NCBI RefSeq assembly: GCF_009796285.1
Contig: NZ_CP047020.1
Coordinates: 2,046,001 to 2,110,000, forward strand
Direction of reading: 5' to 3'
DNA from: Streptomyces broussonetiae
GTDB lineage: Bacteria > Actinomycetota > Actinomycetes > Streptomycetales > Streptomycetaceae
Length of the DNA: 64,000 nucleotides
In this document: positions 1-9,481 of the stretch, piece after piece
Layout of the letters: every line of letters starts with the position of its first letter
Position numbering within the stretch: position 1 is the stretch's first letter
Translations under genes and position numbers: made by a program
The notes under the pieces: generated by a model
Seen by the model: only the letters and a program-made list of their open reading frames with translations
What the model was told of the DNA's origin: nothing
Databases searched by the model: none

Positions 1-575
1 GTGGCCGGGCCGACCCCGGGCAGGGTCCGCACCGTCAACGGCCCCAGCAGCGCCCGCTCGGTCCCCGGTTCGATGATCACCAGGCCGTCGGGCTTGGCGC
101 GCTCGGAGGCGATCTTCGCGAGCATCTTGGAGGCGGCGAGCCCCACCGACCCGGTGAGCCCGGTGACCGCCAGGATGTCCGCCCGCAGCCTGATCCCGGC
201 CTGGTGCGCCGACTCCTCGTCCCAGGCCGTGCCGCCGGCCTCCAGGTCCACGAACGCCTCGTCCAGGCTGAGCGGCTCCACCAGCGGCGACAGCTCCCGC
301 AGCAGGGCCATCACCTGCTCGCTGATGGCCCGGTACAGCCCGAAGCGCGGCACCAGATACGCGGCGTTGGGAGCCAGCCGGCGAGCCTGGCCCATGGGCA
401 TCGCCGAGTGCACCCCGAAGACCCGTGCCTCGTACGACGCGGTGGCCACCACCCCGCGCGGCCCGAGCCCGCCCACGACGACCGCCTTGCCACGCAGGCT
501 CGGCTTGGATGCCTGCTCCACCGAGGCGTAGAAGGCATCCATGTCGAGATGGAGGATGGTCGGCGCGTGTCTCAC
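1..575 (-). CDS. dinB: DNA polymerase IV (Y-family), partial, C-terminal part beyond window
   Basis: Translesion DNA polymerase that copies damaged templates with low fidelity. The visible N-terminal part, about 191 residues, reads [21 protein letters not shown] from a GTG. It contains the Y-family metal-binding motif [11 protein letters not shown] and, further on, [10 protein letters not shown], the second catalytic carboxylate motif. The 3' end runs off the left edge, so the little-finger domain and any beta-clamp motif cannot be seen. The GTG at 575 was chosen because it gives the family's usual short leader; a second in-frame GTG lies at 599. It is the last gene of the minus-strand block and lies about 60 bases downstream of a MerR gene. 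The family assignment is secure. Confidence 0.93.
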   Translation of the reverse strand, partial: MRHAPTILHLDMDAFYASVEQASKPSLRGKAVVVGGLGPRGVVATASYEARVFGVHSAMPMGQARRLAPNAAYLVPRFGLYRAISEQVMALLRELSPLVEPLSLDEAFVDLEAGGTAWDEESAHQAGIRLRADILAVTGLTGSVGLAASKMLAKIASERAKPDGLVIIEPGTERALLGPLTVRTLPGVGPA

Positions 576-633
576 AACTCCGATGCTGCACCACGGCACT
601 GACAATGCCGTGGTGCCAGAGAGCGGCCGGCGG

Positions 634-1317
634 TCAGACCGCCCGGTTGCGGCGGCGGGCCAGCTCGTCCGAGGGGTTGTGCCCGACGAGGGTCTCGCCC
701 GTGTCGATGCGTTCGCCGTGCAGCTGGGAGAGGGCGCTTTCCACGTCCCGCCACACCACGCCGACGGCGATGCCGAAGACACCCTGACCGCCCTGGAGCA
801 GGGCGTGGACCTCGTCCGGGGAGGTGCACTCGTAGACCGTGGCACCGTCGCTCATGAGGGTCATCCGCTCCAGGTCGCGGAAACCGCGTTCTCTGAGGTG
901 CTGGACGGTCGTGCGGATGTTCTGCAACGAGACACCGGTGTCCAGGAACCGCTTCACGATCTTCAGGACGACCACGTCCCGGAAGCTGTACAGCCGCTGG
1001 GTGCCCGACCCGTGGGCGGGCCGCACGCTCGGCTCGACCAGACCGGTGCGCGCCCAGTAGTCGAGCTGCCGGTAGGTGATGCCCGCGGCCGCACAGGCCG
1101 TGGGACCTCGGTAGCCGATCTGTTCGGACGTCATGGACGCCGCCCCTCCGCCGTTCGGCACCACCGTCGGCCGCTGCGGAGCGTGATCGACCGCTCTGCT
1201 CGGTGGGGGGTACCCCCCGCTCGAACGCAGCTGAGAGCCAGGGGGAGGGTACGGACCGCTCTCCCCGAAACCGCGTCCGGGGGCACCCCCAGCCGTACCG
1301 TCGCCGCTCGTTCTCAC
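634..1317 (-). CDS. MerR-family regulator, Rv1830/ResR-like
   Basis: DNA-binding regulator of about 227 residues. The first 60 or so residues are a Gly/Pro-rich, probably disordered tail. A MerR helix-turn-helix follows ([20 protein letters not shown], then the wing [17 protein letters not shown]) and then a C-terminal dimerisation/effector part. The frame stays open to 1395, but the GTG at 1317 is preceded by GGAGGT at good spacing and is preferred. Together with the DUF151, FtsR-like and FHA genes upstream, it reproduces the mycobacterial order garA-Rv1828-Rv1829-Rv1830, in which Rv1830 (ResR/McdR) affects growth and division. That role is inferred here from synteny and sequence resemblance. 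No metal-binding cysteines of the classical MerR type are evident. Confidence 0.88.
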   Translation of the reverse strand: MRTSGDGTAGGAPGRGFGESGPYPPPGSQLRSSGGYPPPSRAVDHAPQRPTVVPNGGGAASMTSEQIGYRGPTACAAAGITYRQLDYWARTGLVEPSVRPAHGSGTQRLYSFRDVVVLKIVKRFLDTGVSLQNIRTTVQHLRERGFRDLERMTLMSDGATVYECTSPDEVHALLQGGQGVFGIAVGVVWRDVESALSQLHGERIDTGETLVGHNPSDELARRRNRAV

Positions 1318-1580
1318 GCCGACCTCCGTCCTTGACCTGCCTTCTCGACGGTAGGCAGTCACCAGGGGTGCGTCAACGATCGCCACACTCGGCACGCCGA
1401 GTGATAATCACCCTAGGAGTGGTTTCGTGTGCCCACCGCGGGGAAAGGCTAGCCGAATGCGCTCGCGGGGAGCCGTAGGACGCTCTCATTGGCCGGTGGC
1501 ACATGCCCGGCCCCACCGCCCGCACGAGCCCGTGACCGCCCCCCGCTCACCGGCCGTGTGCGGTCACCGGCCGGTCGCGC

Positions 1581-2054
1581 TCACTGGCTGCTGGTGCCGA
1601 AGTCCTCGGGCGAGATCTGGTCGAGGAACTCGCGGAACTTCTCCACCTCGTCCTCCTGCTCGTCCGGAATCGCGATCCCCGCGTCGTCCAGCACCGTGTC
1701 GCTGCCGTAGATCGGCGTTCCGGTGCGCAGGGCCAGCGCTATGGCGTCGGAGGGGCGGGCACTGACCTCGACCCCGCTGGCGAACACCAGCTCCGCGTAG
1801 AAGACACCTTCCCGCAGGTCGGTGATGCGTACTTCGGTCAGCTCCTGGCCGACGGCCTCCAGCACGTCCTTGAACAGGTCGTGCGTCAGCGGCCGGGCGG
1901 GGGCCATACCCTGCTGGGCGAAGGCGATCGCCGTCGCCTCCCCCGGCCCGATCCAGATGGGGAGGTAACGGTCGCCCCCCACTTCGCGCAGGAGCACGAT
2001 CGGTTGGTTGGAGGGCATTTCGACCCGGACACCTACGACATCGAGCTCGTTCAC
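1581..2054 (-). CDS. DUF151 bifunctional nuclease-family protein
   Basis: A 157-residue protein of the DUF151 (bifunctional nuclease) family. It shows the hallmark start MNELDVVGVRVE, the conserved LPIWIG segment near residue 30 and the ARPSDAIALALRTGTPIY block near residue 100. The C-terminal tail is acidic (EQEDEVEKFREFLDQI), typical of actinobacterial members. Plant and Thermotoga relatives have been described as nucleases, but the cellular role in Actinobacteria is not established. The start is GTG. It sits between two MerR genes on the same strand, matching Rv1829 of Mycobacterium. Confidence 0.92.
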   Translation of the reverse strand: MNELDVVGVRVEMPSNQPIVLLREVGGDRYLPIWIGPGEATAIAFAQQGMAPARPLTHDLFKDVLEAVGQELTEVRITDLREGVFYAELVFASGVEVSARPSDAIALALRTGTPIYGSDTVLDDAGIAIPDEQEDEVEKFREFLDQISPEDFGTSSQ

Positions 2055-2139
2055 ACAGCAACCCTAGGCCGTGCCCGGGACGTTTGGGTAGTCGGGCCGG
2101 GAACAGGTGCCCGATCCGGACCCCCGCGGACCCCGGCTT

Positions 2140-2877
2140 TCAGGGCAGCCGCACCCCGAGAGCCGTCTTCACGAGAGCCGCGTGCAGCTTCACGGTGAGC
2201 GCCGCCAGCTCCTTCGTACGGGCCTCGGCAAGCGCCCTGGTCTGCGGGTTGCGGTGGCGCTTTAGCGGGGCCACCACCTGGTCGACCAGTCCGGCCTCGC
2301 GGTCGGCGGCTGCCTTCATCACCCGAAGGTGGCGTGGCTCGATCCCGAACCGCCCCAGTTCGGCGATCAGCGCGGCCACGGTGACCGCCTCGGCTTCATA
2401 CGCCCCGTCCGCCAGGGGAGCGATGAGCCCGTACGACTCCCACTCCTTCAGCTCGCCCTCGTCGACGTCCGCCGCCGCCAGCAGCTCGGCCCTGCCGACC
2501 CTGGCGACCGTGGGCGCCGACGGCGGCTCCCGAAGATCCTCATGGGTGCGCTGACGGCCGACGACGGGCAGCTGGACGGCTTCTCCCCGCTCCATGGCGT
2601 CCAGGTGCTCACGGATCACCTTGAGCGGCAGATAGTGGTCCCGCTGCATCCTCAGCACGTGCGCCAGGCGCTCGACGTCCCCGGCGCTGAACTTGCGGTA
2701 CCCCGAAGGGGTCCGCTGCGGCTCGATCAGCCCCTCCGACTCCAGGAAGCGGATCTTGGAGATGGTGACTTCGGGGAACTCGTCGCGCAGCGCGTTCAGC
2801 ACCGCGCCGATGCTCATCAGCCCACTGTCCCTGGCGGCGGTACCGCTTCCGGCACCGCCGCTCGGTGTTTGAAGCAT
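2140..2877 (-). CDS. ftsR: MerR-family regulator, FtsR-like
   Basis: A 245-residue regulator. The N-terminal winged helix-turn-helix has the pattern of FtsR/Rv1828: SIGAVLNALRDEFPEVTISK, then IRFLESEGLIEPQRTPSGYR and the KFSAGDVERLAHVLRMQRD helix. A second, C-terminal HTH-like domain (ELLAAADVDEGELKEWESYG) is also typical of the family. FtsR activates ftsZ in Corynebacterium glutamicum; the same target here is inference. The ATG at 2877 follows AGGGAAGG. It lies immediately downstream of the GarA-like FHA gene, an arrangement kept across Actinobacteria. Confidence 0.88.
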   Translation of the reverse strand: MLQTPSGGAGSGTAARDSGLMSIGAVLNALRDEFPEVTISKIRFLESEGLIEPQRTPSGYRKFSAGDVERLAHVLRMQRDHYLPLKVIREHLDAMERGEAVQLPVVGRQRTHEDLREPPSAPTVARVGRAELLAAADVDEGELKEWESYGLIAPLADGAYEAEAVTVAALIAELGRFGIEPRHLRVMKAAADREAGLVDQVVAPLKRHRNPQTRALAEARTKELAALTVKLHAALVKTALGVRLP

Positions 2878-2920
2878 GGACCTTCCCTGGGGTCCCCCCG
2901 GACAACGGTCCGGGGGTGGG

Positions 2921-3754
2921 TCAGATGCCCTGCTGCCGGCTCGCGTAGAACACCAGCCGGTACTTGCCGATCTGCACCTCGTCGCCGTTCTGCAGCGCGA
3001 CCTGGTCGATCGGCTCCCGGTTGACGTACGTGCCGTTCAGGCTGCCCACGTCGGCCACGGTGAACGAGCCGTCCGGGGAGCGGCGGAACTCCACGTGCCG
3101 ACGCGAGACCGTCACGTCGTCGAGGAAGATGTCGCTCTGCGGATGCCGGCCGGCCGTCGTCAGGTCGCCGTCCAGCAGGAAGCGGCTGCCCGAATTCGGT
3201 CCGCGGCGCACCACCAGCAGGGCCGAGCCCAGCGGCAGCGCGTCCACCGCGGCCTGAGCCTCGGGCGACAGCATCGGCATCTGCGTCTGACCGGTCACCT
3301 CGGCGTCGTAGGCCTCGATACCGGAGATGGAGATCGTGGACGTCGTCTCGGAGGCACGCTCCGGCGCCACTCCGGGGCGCAACGGCGCACCGCAGTTGGA
3401 ACAGAAGCGGGCGTTTTCCGCGTTGCGGTTACCGCACCTCGTACACACCAGGACCGACATGGACGGATCCTCCTGCCGCGGCTGCCCCGCGGGGGCGTTG
3501 GACGCGTACGGACCGGAGGCAAAACCTCCACCCGCACCTGAGGTCGACGGTTGGCCGAAACCTATGCCGCCGGACTGGGCAGGGTCAACCGACGCCCCGC
3601 CCTGACCTCCGGAAATGTCACCGCCCGGACCACCGACCTGGTCCCGGAACAGCGGGCGCTGACCCTCCGCGTCGGGCTGGGCGCGATGGCGAGCGGTCGC
3701 GTTGCCGCTGCCCTCGCGCGCGCTCTTGCCGAACAACTTCGCAAACAACTTCAC
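2921..3754 (-). CDS. FHA-domain signalling protein, GarA/OdhI-like, with zinc ribbon
   Basis: A 277-residue GarA-type protein. A Gly/Gln-rich N-terminal stretch (about 1-98) is followed by a zinc ribbon with CxxC pairs at Cys104/107 and Cys118/121. Next comes a phospho-acceptor motif ETTST at 136-140, like the ETTS motif of GarA and OdhI that PknB- and PknG-type kinases modify. A C-terminal FHA domain ends the protein, with GR at 202-203, SRRH at 217-220 and NG at 240-241. Mycobacterial GarA (about 160 residues) controls 2-oxoglutarate metabolism through phosphorylation-dependent self-binding; the same switch is a reasonable inference here. The start is GTG after AAGGGGAA. A methionine at residue 99 just before the ribbon is an alternative start giving about 179 residues. 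Confidence 0.9.
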   Translation of the reverse strand: MKLFAKLFGKSAREGSGNATARHRAQPDAEGQRPLFRDQVGGPGGDISGGQGGASVDPAQSGGIGFGQPSTSGAGGGFASGPYASNAPAGQPRQEDPSMSVLVCTRCGNRNAENARFCSNCGAPLRPGVAPERASETTSTISISGIEAYDAEVTGQTQMPMLSPEAQAAVDALPLGSALLVVRRGPNSGSRFLLDGDLTTAGRHPQSDIFLDDVTVSRRHVEFRRSPDGSFTVADVGSLNGTYVNREPIDQVALQNGDEVQIGKYRLVFYASRQQGI

Positions 3755-3944
3755 GGGCGATTCCCCTTGACCGAAACAGACCCGCCCGTGGGGCAGGACG
3801 AACCCTGATTGCCTACACCGGCCGAGCCGGACATTCTCACAACGTCCGTATCCACCAAACAGTTTCCACCACGCACCACCTCTTCGGTGCGTCGACCCCC
3901 CGCAACCTCATGCCCTCGCCGGACGTCCGCCATGCACCGCCGGT

Positions 3945-4790
3945 TCACTGGGAGGACGACCGAGCGTAGTCAGGCTGCTTCGCCTGTCGCAAGGCATCCA
4001 CGACGATCTTGCCCGAGCGCTCGACCGTCACCGTGGCCTGCTCCTTCTCCAGGGTCTGCACCACTCCTCCCGGAATGTTCAGCGCCGGCTCCAGATCCTC
4101 CGGCTTGCCGATGACCTGGAAACGGTACGGAGCATTGATCTTGTTCCCGTCGACGCTCACACCGTTGCCTGAATCCGAGAAGTAGGTGTTCGCGACCACC
4201 CGCACCCCGTTGAGCTGGATCGCCTCGGCGCCGGCCGCACGCAACTCCTGGACCGCGTCGAGCAGCATGTCCGCCTTGACCGTCCCCTTCGTGTCCGCGA
4301 CCGTCATCGTGATGCCGGGACCCTGCGCCGCCACGGTGCCCGCCAGAATGCCGAGTTGCCTCTCCTTCTCGGCCGTCTGCTTGCGGGCCTCCGCGGCCTG
4401 GTCGGAGCTGCTCTGCAGTTCCGACCGCTGCTTCTCGAGTCCCTGCTTCTCGTCCTCAAGACGCTGAGTACGCGAATCCAGTTCATCGAGGATGCGCACA
4501 AGATCTTCTTGCCGCGCGCCGCGCAACGCGCTGTCGGTGTCACTGTTGGAGGCCACCTGCACGGCCAGACCGAATCCGAGGCCGAACAGCAGTACCGCCA
4601 CGATGAGTTGGGCCCGGGTGAACCGCGGCGGCCACAGGCCCTTGACCAACCGCTGCCGGCCGGTCAGCGGTTCTCCGGGCTTCTCACCGGACGTCTCCCC
4701 GGGCTCGGGGCCCACGGGCGGCACCTCGGCCGGCAGCTCCCTGCGCAGCCTGTTCTCCGGCTGCTCGTTCTGTTCGCTCATGGGTGTCAC
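3945..4790 (-). CDS. DUF881 membrane-anchored protein
   Basis: About 281 residues. The N-terminus is cytoplasmic and Pro/Glu-rich, and one transmembrane segment near residues 60-80 (QLIVAVLLFGLGFGLAVQVA) follows. A coiled-coil stretch rich in Glu, Gln and Arg (about 95-140) leads into the DUF881 fold with its signature AAQGPGITMTVAD and the ELRAAGAEAIQLNGVRVV block. The GTG start at 4790 overlaps the stop of the DUF1290 gene (GTGA); an ATG three codons in, at 4781, is the alternative. It is paired with DUF1290 and a second DUF881, as in Rv1823-Rv1825. The function is unknown. Location in this growth-associated block suggests an envelope or division role. Confidence 0.88.
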   Translation of the reverse strand: MTPMSEQNEQPENRLRRELPAEVPPVGPEPGETSGEKPGEPLTGRQRLVKGLWPPRFTRAQLIVAVLLFGLGFGLAVQVASNSDTDSALRGARQEDLVRILDELDSRTQRLEDEKQGLEKQRSELQSSSDQAAEARKQTAEKERQLGILAGTVAAQGPGITMTVADTKGTVKADMLLDAVQELRAAGAEAIQLNGVRVVANTYFSDSGNGVSVDGNKINAPYRFQVIGKPEDLEPALNIPGGVVQTLEKEQATVTVERSGKIVVDALRQAKQPDYARSSSQ

Positions 4791-5119
4791 GCCCGGAACA
4801 CGTGACGCCGGATCGCCGCGGCGTTGGAGAAGATCCGGATACCCAGGACCACCACGACACCCGTGGACAGCTGAGCACCCACACCCAGCTTGTCGCCCAG
4901 GAACACGATCAGGGCGGCGACGACCACGTTCGACAGGAACGACACCACGAAGACCTTGTCGTCGAAGATCCCGTCGAGCATGGCCCGCACACCGCCGAAG
5001 ACGGCGTCCAGCGCCGCGACGACGGCGATCGGCAGATAAGGCTCCACCACCGCCGGAACCTCGGGCCGGACCAACAGGCCGGCCACGACTCCCACGACGA
5101 GGCCCAGTACGGCGATCAC
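4787..5119 (-). CDS. sbp: DUF1290 small basic protein, three membrane segments
   Basis: A 110-residue hydrophobic protein of the small basic protein family (DUF1290). Three membrane segments are evident: MIAVLGLVVGVVAGLLV, YLPIAVVAALDAVFGGVRA and the C-terminal VVVAALIVFLGDKLGVG stretch. The conserved DAVFGGVRA and GIRIFSNAAAIRRH motifs are present. It is sandwiched between two DUF881 genes with overlapping ends (5116-5119 and 4787-4790), so translation of the trio is probably coupled and the products probably act together in the membrane. No catalytic motif is visible. Confidence 0.92.
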   Translation of the reverse strand: MIAVLGLVVGVVAGLLVRPEVPAVVEPYLPIAVVAALDAVFGGVRAMLDGIFDDKVFVVSFLSNVVVAALIVFLGDKLGVGAQLSTGVVVVLGIRIFSNAAAIRRHVFRA

Positions 5120-6024
5120 GATGTGCCCTTCTCAGTCTTCTCGGTACTCGGCTGTGCGGTACGGACGATCACACTCGGTGCGGCGGGCAACCGTACGTCG
5201 CCCTCGGTCGAAATGGTGGCGCGGATGCCGAAGTTCTCCTCCAGGGCGTGCAGATACAGCCCGTCGGCGCCGTTCTGGAACCCGGTGCTCAGTTTCTGCC
5301 CGTCCCCCACCGCCAGCACCGTGTACGGCGGCACCAGCGGCCTGTTGTCGACCAGTATCGCGTCTCCCGCGGCCCTGATCGCGGACAGCGCCGTCAGCCG
5401 CTGGCCGTTGATCGACACGGCCTCGGCCCCGGAGGCCCACAGCCCGTTCACCACGCGTTGCATGTCGCGGTCGCGCACCCGGCCGTTGTCGGAGAAGCCC
5501 GAGGTCTCCCGCGGATTGGTCCCGTCACCGCCGGAGCTGGCCTCTTTGGCGTCGTTCACGACGAGCTTGACGCCCGGGCCGTGCACATCGGTGGCACCTG
5601 CCAGGATGCCCACCAGATCCGCCTGGTCGCTGCCGCCGCTCGACTTCAGCGCCGCCCGCTGGCGCGCACTGACGTCGTCGCGCAGCTTGTCGACGGTGCC
5701 TTCCAGCTTGTCCGCGCTCGCCGTCTCGCTGTCGACCCGGTCGATCAGCTCCTGACGCTCCTTGGCCACCACGGGCGCCGCCACCCGCGCCTGTGCCGCG
5801 CCCAGGGTCACGACCAGGGCCGCGAGGACAAGGCCGCCCGCCAGGCCCAGCTTCGCCCTCAGCGTCTTGGGCAACCCACCCTCGCCCTGGGACTTCTTCC
5901 GGGCGGCGGCCTCGGCGTACCCGTCGTCGAGGCTGTGATCCATGACGTTGGTGATCAACGACATGGAGGCGTCCGGGCGCTGCGCCCGCGTAGGGCTGGT
6001 CCGAACGGGGGGTTGCTGCGGCAT
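5116..6024 (-). CDS. DUF881 membrane-anchored protein, second copy
   Basis: About 302 residues from the chosen ATG (MPQQPPVRTSPTRAQ). A second ATG nine bases further upstream at 6033 and a longer open frame to 6117 also exist, but no strong ribosome binding site decides between them. One transmembrane segment (LAGGLVLAALVVTLGAAQARVA) follows a basic cytoplasmic tail. A short coiled coil (ELIDRVDSETASADKLEGTVDKL) precedes the DUF881 domain with DVHGPGVKLVVNDA and LWASGAEAVSINGQRL. It is the upstream partner of the DUF1290 gene. It differs from the other DUF881 copy by an insert rich in Gly and Ser before the conserved block. Confidence 0.87.
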   Translation of the reverse strand: MPQQPPVRTSPTRAQRPDASMSLITNVMDHSLDDGYAEAAARKKSQGEGGLPKTLRAKLGLAGGLVLAALVVTLGAAQARVAAPVVAKERQELIDRVDSETASADKLEGTVDKLRDDVSARQRAALKSSGGSDQADLVGILAGATDVHGPGVKLVVNDAKEASSGGDGTNPRETSGFSDNGRVRDRDMQRVVNGLWASGAEAVSINGQRLTALSAIRAAGDAILVDNRPLVPPYTVLAVGDGQKLSTGFQNGADGLYLHALEENFGIRATISTEGDVRLPAAPSVIVRTAQPSTEKTEKGTS

Positions 6025-6155
6025 GCCGCACATCGTCGCATGTCGCGGGCCATACCTCCGAATGGCCCCACCGACGTGCCGGACAGGCCCCCTTGGGGAC
6101 ACTTGTCCGGCACGCACGTGTGCGTGGGTTCACCCGGTGGTCGCTGTGCGGCCCG

Positions 6156-8651
6156 TCACCGTCCAGCGCTGTCCACCACGGCCGACCACTCGTCCAGCAG
6201 GGCCTGCGCGGAGGCGTCGTCGGGCCCCTCGGCCCACAGATGGGTGACCGCCTCGGCCGGGTCGGGCAGCACCATCACCCAGCGCCCGTCCGTCTCCACG
6301 ACCCGCACACCGTCCGTCGTGTCGACAAAGCGATCTCCAGCCGCCTCGACCACCCGCCGCATGACCAGGCCCTTGACGGCCCATGGTGTGGCCAGGTCCC
6401 GCTTCAGGACGTGCGCCCGTGGGATCCGTGCGTCGATCTGGCTGAGCGTGAGCTGCGTCCTGGCCACGAGCCCGATCAGCCGTACGAAGGCCGCTGTACC
6501 GTCGTAGACGCCACTGAACTCGGGGACGATGAACCCGCCCTTGCCGTCGCCACCGAAGATGGTCCCTTCCTCACGCCCCACGCGCGTGAGGTCGTCCGGC
6601 GAGGTGGTCGTCCACTCGACCTGGGTGCCGTGATACGCGGCCACCTGCTCGGCGATCCGGGTCGTGGTCACGGGCAGCGCCACTCGCCCGCTGCGCCGTT
6701 CCGCGGCCACCAGGTCGAGCATCACGAGCAGGGCCCGGTCGTCCTCGATGATCCGGCCCTTCTCGTCCACGAGCGAGAGACGCTCGCCGACCGGGTCGAA
6801 CCGCACGCCGAAGGCAGCACCGGAGGAAGCCACTATCTCGCCCAGCCGGACCAGGCCGTTGCGCCGCATCTCGGCCGTCTCCGTGGGCCGTGACTCGTCC
6901 AGACCGGGGTTGATGGTCAGCGAGTCCACGCCGAGCTTGCCCAGCAGGCTGGGCAGCACCAGCCCGGCGCTGCCGTTGGAGGCGTCGACGACGACCTTCA
7001 GGCCCGACTCTGCGATCCCGGTGGTGTCGACGTTCCGCAGCAGCGATCCGGTGTACGAGTCGAAGACGCTGGACGGGAAGTACAGGTCCCCGATCTCGCC
7101 GGGGAACGCCCGCCGGTACTCCTGCCGCGCGAACACCCGGTCCAGCTTGCGCTGCCCGCCCTGCGAGAGGTCGGCGCCCTGCCCGTCGAAGAACATGATG
7201 TCGACCGAGTCCGGCACGCCCGGCGAGGTCCGGATCATGATGCCTCCGGCGCTGCCGCGCGCGGTCTGCTGGCGGGCCACGGGCAGTGGCACGTTCTCCA
7301 GGTCGCGTACGTCGATGGCGCTGGCCTGCAACGCGGAGATGACCGCCCGCTTGAGCGCACGGGCGCCCCGGGAGTGGTCGCGGGCGGTGGTGACGGTGGA
7401 GCCCTTCTTCAGGGTGGTCGCATAGGCTCCGGCGAGCCGTACTGCCAGCTCGGGCGTGATCTCGACGTTCAGGATGCCGGACACGCCACGGGCGCCGAAC
7501 AACTGGGCCTGGCCTCTGGACTCCCAGATGACCGAGGTGTTGACGAAGGCACCGGCCTCGATGGTCTTGAACGGATAGACGCGGACATTGCCCTGAACAA
7601 TCGATTCCTCACCGATCAGGCACTCGTCGCCGATGACCGCGCCGTCCTCGATACGGGCGGCGCGCATGATGTCGGTGTTCTTCCCGACGACGCAGCCACG
7701 CAGATTGCTGTGCTGGCCGACATATACGTTGTCGTGCACGACGGCCTTGTGCAGAAAGGCGCCGCTCTTGACGACGACATTCGATCCGATGACGGTGTGC
7801 TCACGGATCTCCGCGCCGGCCTCCACCTTCGCGTAGTCGCCGATGTACAACGGCCCGCGCAGTACGGCGTCGGGATGCACCTCGGCGCCTTCCGCCACCC
7901 AGACACCTGGCGAGATCTCGAAACCGTCGATGTCGACGTTCACCTTGCCTTCGAGCACGTCGGCCTGGGCCTTCACATAACTCTCGTGCGTGCCGACGTC
8001 CTCCCAGTAGCCTTCGGCGACATAGCCGTAGATCGGCTTGCCTTCCTTCATCAGCTGCGGAAAGACGTCCCCGGACCAGTCGACCGGAACATCGGGCTCG
8101 ACGTAGCCGAAAACCTCGGGCTCCATGACATAGATGCCCGTGTTGACCGTGTCGGAGAAGACCTGACCCCAGGTCGGCTTCTCCAGGAAGCGTTCGACCT
8201 TGCCTTCTTCGTCGACGATGGTGATGCCGAACTCCAGCGGATTGGGCACCCGGGTCAGACAGACCGTGACCAGCGCGCCCTTCTCCTTGTGGAAATTGAT
8301 CAGCTCGGTGAGGTCGAAGTCGGTCAGGGCATCACCGGAGATGACGAGGAAGGCATCGTCCTTCAACGCCTCTTCGGCGTTCTTGACGCTTCCGGCGGTA
8401 CCGAGTGGCTTCTCCTCATTGGCATAGGTGAGTTCCATTCCGAGCTCTTCGCCGTCGCCGAAGTAGTTCTTGACGAGCGATGCCAGGAACTGCACGGTGA
8501 CTACGGTCTCGGTGAGCCCGTGCCTTTTGAGCAGCCGTAGCACGTGCTCCATGATCGGGCGATTGGCCACGGGCAGGAGCGGCTTGGGCATGCTAGAGGT
8601 CATGGGGCGTAGGCGTGTGCCTTCGCCTCCGGCCATCACGACGGCCTTCAT
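6156..8651 (-). CDS. manC: Mannose-1-phosphate guanylyltransferase fused to a degenerate phosphomannomutase domain
   Basis: An 831-residue protein. The nucleotidyltransferase domain (about 1-235) starts [18 protein letters not shown] and has the FLEKP and WEDVGT motifs expected for making GDP-mannose or a related sugar nucleotide. A left-handed beta-helix of hexapeptide repeats follows (about 255-365). The remaining part resembles phosphohexomutases, but the phosphoserine loop TASHNP is replaced by RTSPGVPD (474-481), the metal loop DxDxDR by DPVGER, and the sugar loop GEESGH by GGDGKGG. The second half is therefore probably non-catalytic. The ATG at 8651 is preceded by a GGAGGAGGA box; an in-frame TTG at 8672 is unlikely. 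Codons in the first 1.1 kb look less GC-rich than in the neighbours. Confidence 0.9.
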   Translation of the reverse strand: MKAVVMAGGEGTRLRPMTSSMPKPLLPVANRPIMEHVLRLLKRHGLTETVVTVQFLASLVKNYFGDGEELGMELTYANEEKPLGTAGSVKNAEEALKDDAFLVISGDALTDFDLTELINFHKEKGALVTVCLTRVPNPLEFGITIVDEEGKVERFLEKPTWGQVFSDTVNTGIYVMEPEVFGYVEPDVPVDWSGDVFPQLMKEGKPIYGYVAEGYWEDVGTHESYVKAQADVLEGKVNVDIDGFEISPGVWVAEGAEVHPDAVLRGPLYIGDYAKVEAGAEIREHTVIGSNVVVKSGAFLHKAVVHDNVYVGQHSNLRGCVVGKNTDIMRAARIEDGAVIGDECLIGEESIVQGNVRVYPFKTIEAGAFVNTSVIWESRGQAQLFGARGVSGILNVEITPELAVRLAGAYATTLKKGSTVTTARDHSRGARALKRAVISALQASAIDVRDLENVPLPVARQQTARGSAGGIMIRTSPGVPDSVDIMFFDGQGADLSQGGQRKLDRVFARQEYRRAFPGEIGDLYFPSSVFDSYTGSLLRNVDTTGIAESGLKVVVDASNGSAGLVLPSLLGKLGVDSLTINPGLDESRPTETAEMRRNGLVRLGEIVASSGAAFGVRFDPVGERLSLVDEKGRIIEDDRALLVMLDLVAAERRSGRVALPVTTTRIAEQVAAYHGTQVEWTTTSPDDLTRVGREEGTIFGGDGKGGFIVPEFSGVYDGTAAFVRLIGLVARTQLTLSQIDARIPRAHVLKRDLATPWAVKGLVMRRVVEAAGDRFVDTTDGVRVVETDGRWVMVLPDPAEAVTHLWAEGPDDASAQALLDEWSAVVDSAGR

Positions 8652-8765
8652 GTCGGAAGCGTCCTCCTCCAAGAGACGACGGTCCAGCCGACTTCACCCG
8701 TCCTGATTGTCCCGCACTTTTCGACAGCGGGCCATCGAGGCATGACGTCAGAACAACCGTCGAGC

Positions 8766-9374
8766 TCAATCGGCCGTGGCGTCCGCTCGCACCAAACGGC
8801 GGACCTGTACCACGTAGAGCACTCCTGCCCACCAGTAGAGCGTTGTACCCCATCCGGCGAACGCCCATCCGAAAATAGCAGCGAGTGACGCGATCCAACC
8901 AGTTCCGTCACTGAGGAGCAGCAGCGGGAAGGCGTACATCAGGTTGAAGGTAGCCGCCTTCCCGAGGAAGTTCACCTGCGGCGGCGGATACCCGTGCCGG
9001 CGGAGGATGCCCACCATCACCAGGAGAACCAGTTCCCTCGCCAGCAGCAGAGCGGTCAGCCAGATCGGCAGGATGTCCCGCCAGGTGAGACCGGCCAGTG
9101 TGGAAAGCACATAGAGCCGGTCGGCAGCGGGGTCGAGAAGCCGGCCGAGGCTGCTGATCTGATTCCAGCGCCGGGCGAGCTTGCCGTCGAGATAGTCACT
9201 GACCCCGCTGAAGGCCAGCACGAGGAGAGCCCAGCCATCGCTCTTGGGACCCCCGAACTCAGGCCTGAGGATCAGCCACAGGAAGAGGGGTACGCCGACG
9301 AGCCGCGCCATACTGAGGATGTTGGGGATGGTGAGGACCCGGTCCGTCTGGACACGGGTCTCCTGGACCTCCAC
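8766..9374 (-). CDS. CDP-alcohol phosphatidyltransferase (PgsA-like)
   Basis: A membrane enzyme of about 202 residues that transfers a phosphatidyl group from CDP-diacylglycerol to an alcohol. The full catalytic signature DGxxAR(x8)GxxxDxxxD is present: DYLDGKLAR, eight residues, then GRLLDPAAD. About five hydrophobic segments are visible. The GTG at 9374 has AGGAGG seven bases upstream and is clearly better than the longer open frame to 9461. In Mycobacterium the equivalent position is pgsA2. The acceptor (glycerol phosphate, inositol phosphate or another) cannot be read from sequence. It lies 114 bases upstream of manC and about 60 bases downstream of the rRNA terminator. Confidence 0.88.
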   Translation of the reverse strand: MEVQETRVQTDRVLTIPNILSMARLVGVPLFLWLILRPEFGGPKSDGWALLVLAFSGVSDYLDGKLARRWNQISSLGRLLDPAADRLYVLSTLAGLTWRDILPIWLTALLLARELVLLVMVGILRRHGYPPPQVNFLGKAATFNLMYAFPLLLLSDGTGWIASLAAIFGWAFAGWGTTLYWWAGVLYVVQVRRLVRADATAD

Positions 9375-9430
9375 CCGGGGGCCTCCTGAATAAAATGAGC
9401 CAACGATGCCCCCTGACCCTACCTCAACGC

Positions 9431-9474
9431 AAAAAAGCTCCGGCCCCTGGGCAGTGCCCAAGAGCCGGAGCTTT
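9431..9474 (-). terminator. Intrinsic terminator of the rRNA operon
   Basis: On the minus strand an 11-bp perfect stem (aaagctccggc pairing with gccggagcttt, arms 9464-9474 and 9434-9444) is followed directly by a run of T (9431-9436). It sits just 3' of 5S rRNA and before the phosphatidyltransferase gene. It is a textbook Rho-independent terminator. Confidence 0.9.
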
Positions 9475-9481
9475 AAAAGGA

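Noticed and set aside
3751..3948. A 65-codon minus-strand frame between the FHA and DUF881 genes where gcvH sits in Mycobacterium
   Set aside because: It shows no lipoyl-lysine motif or similarity to GcvH and no good ribosome binding site.
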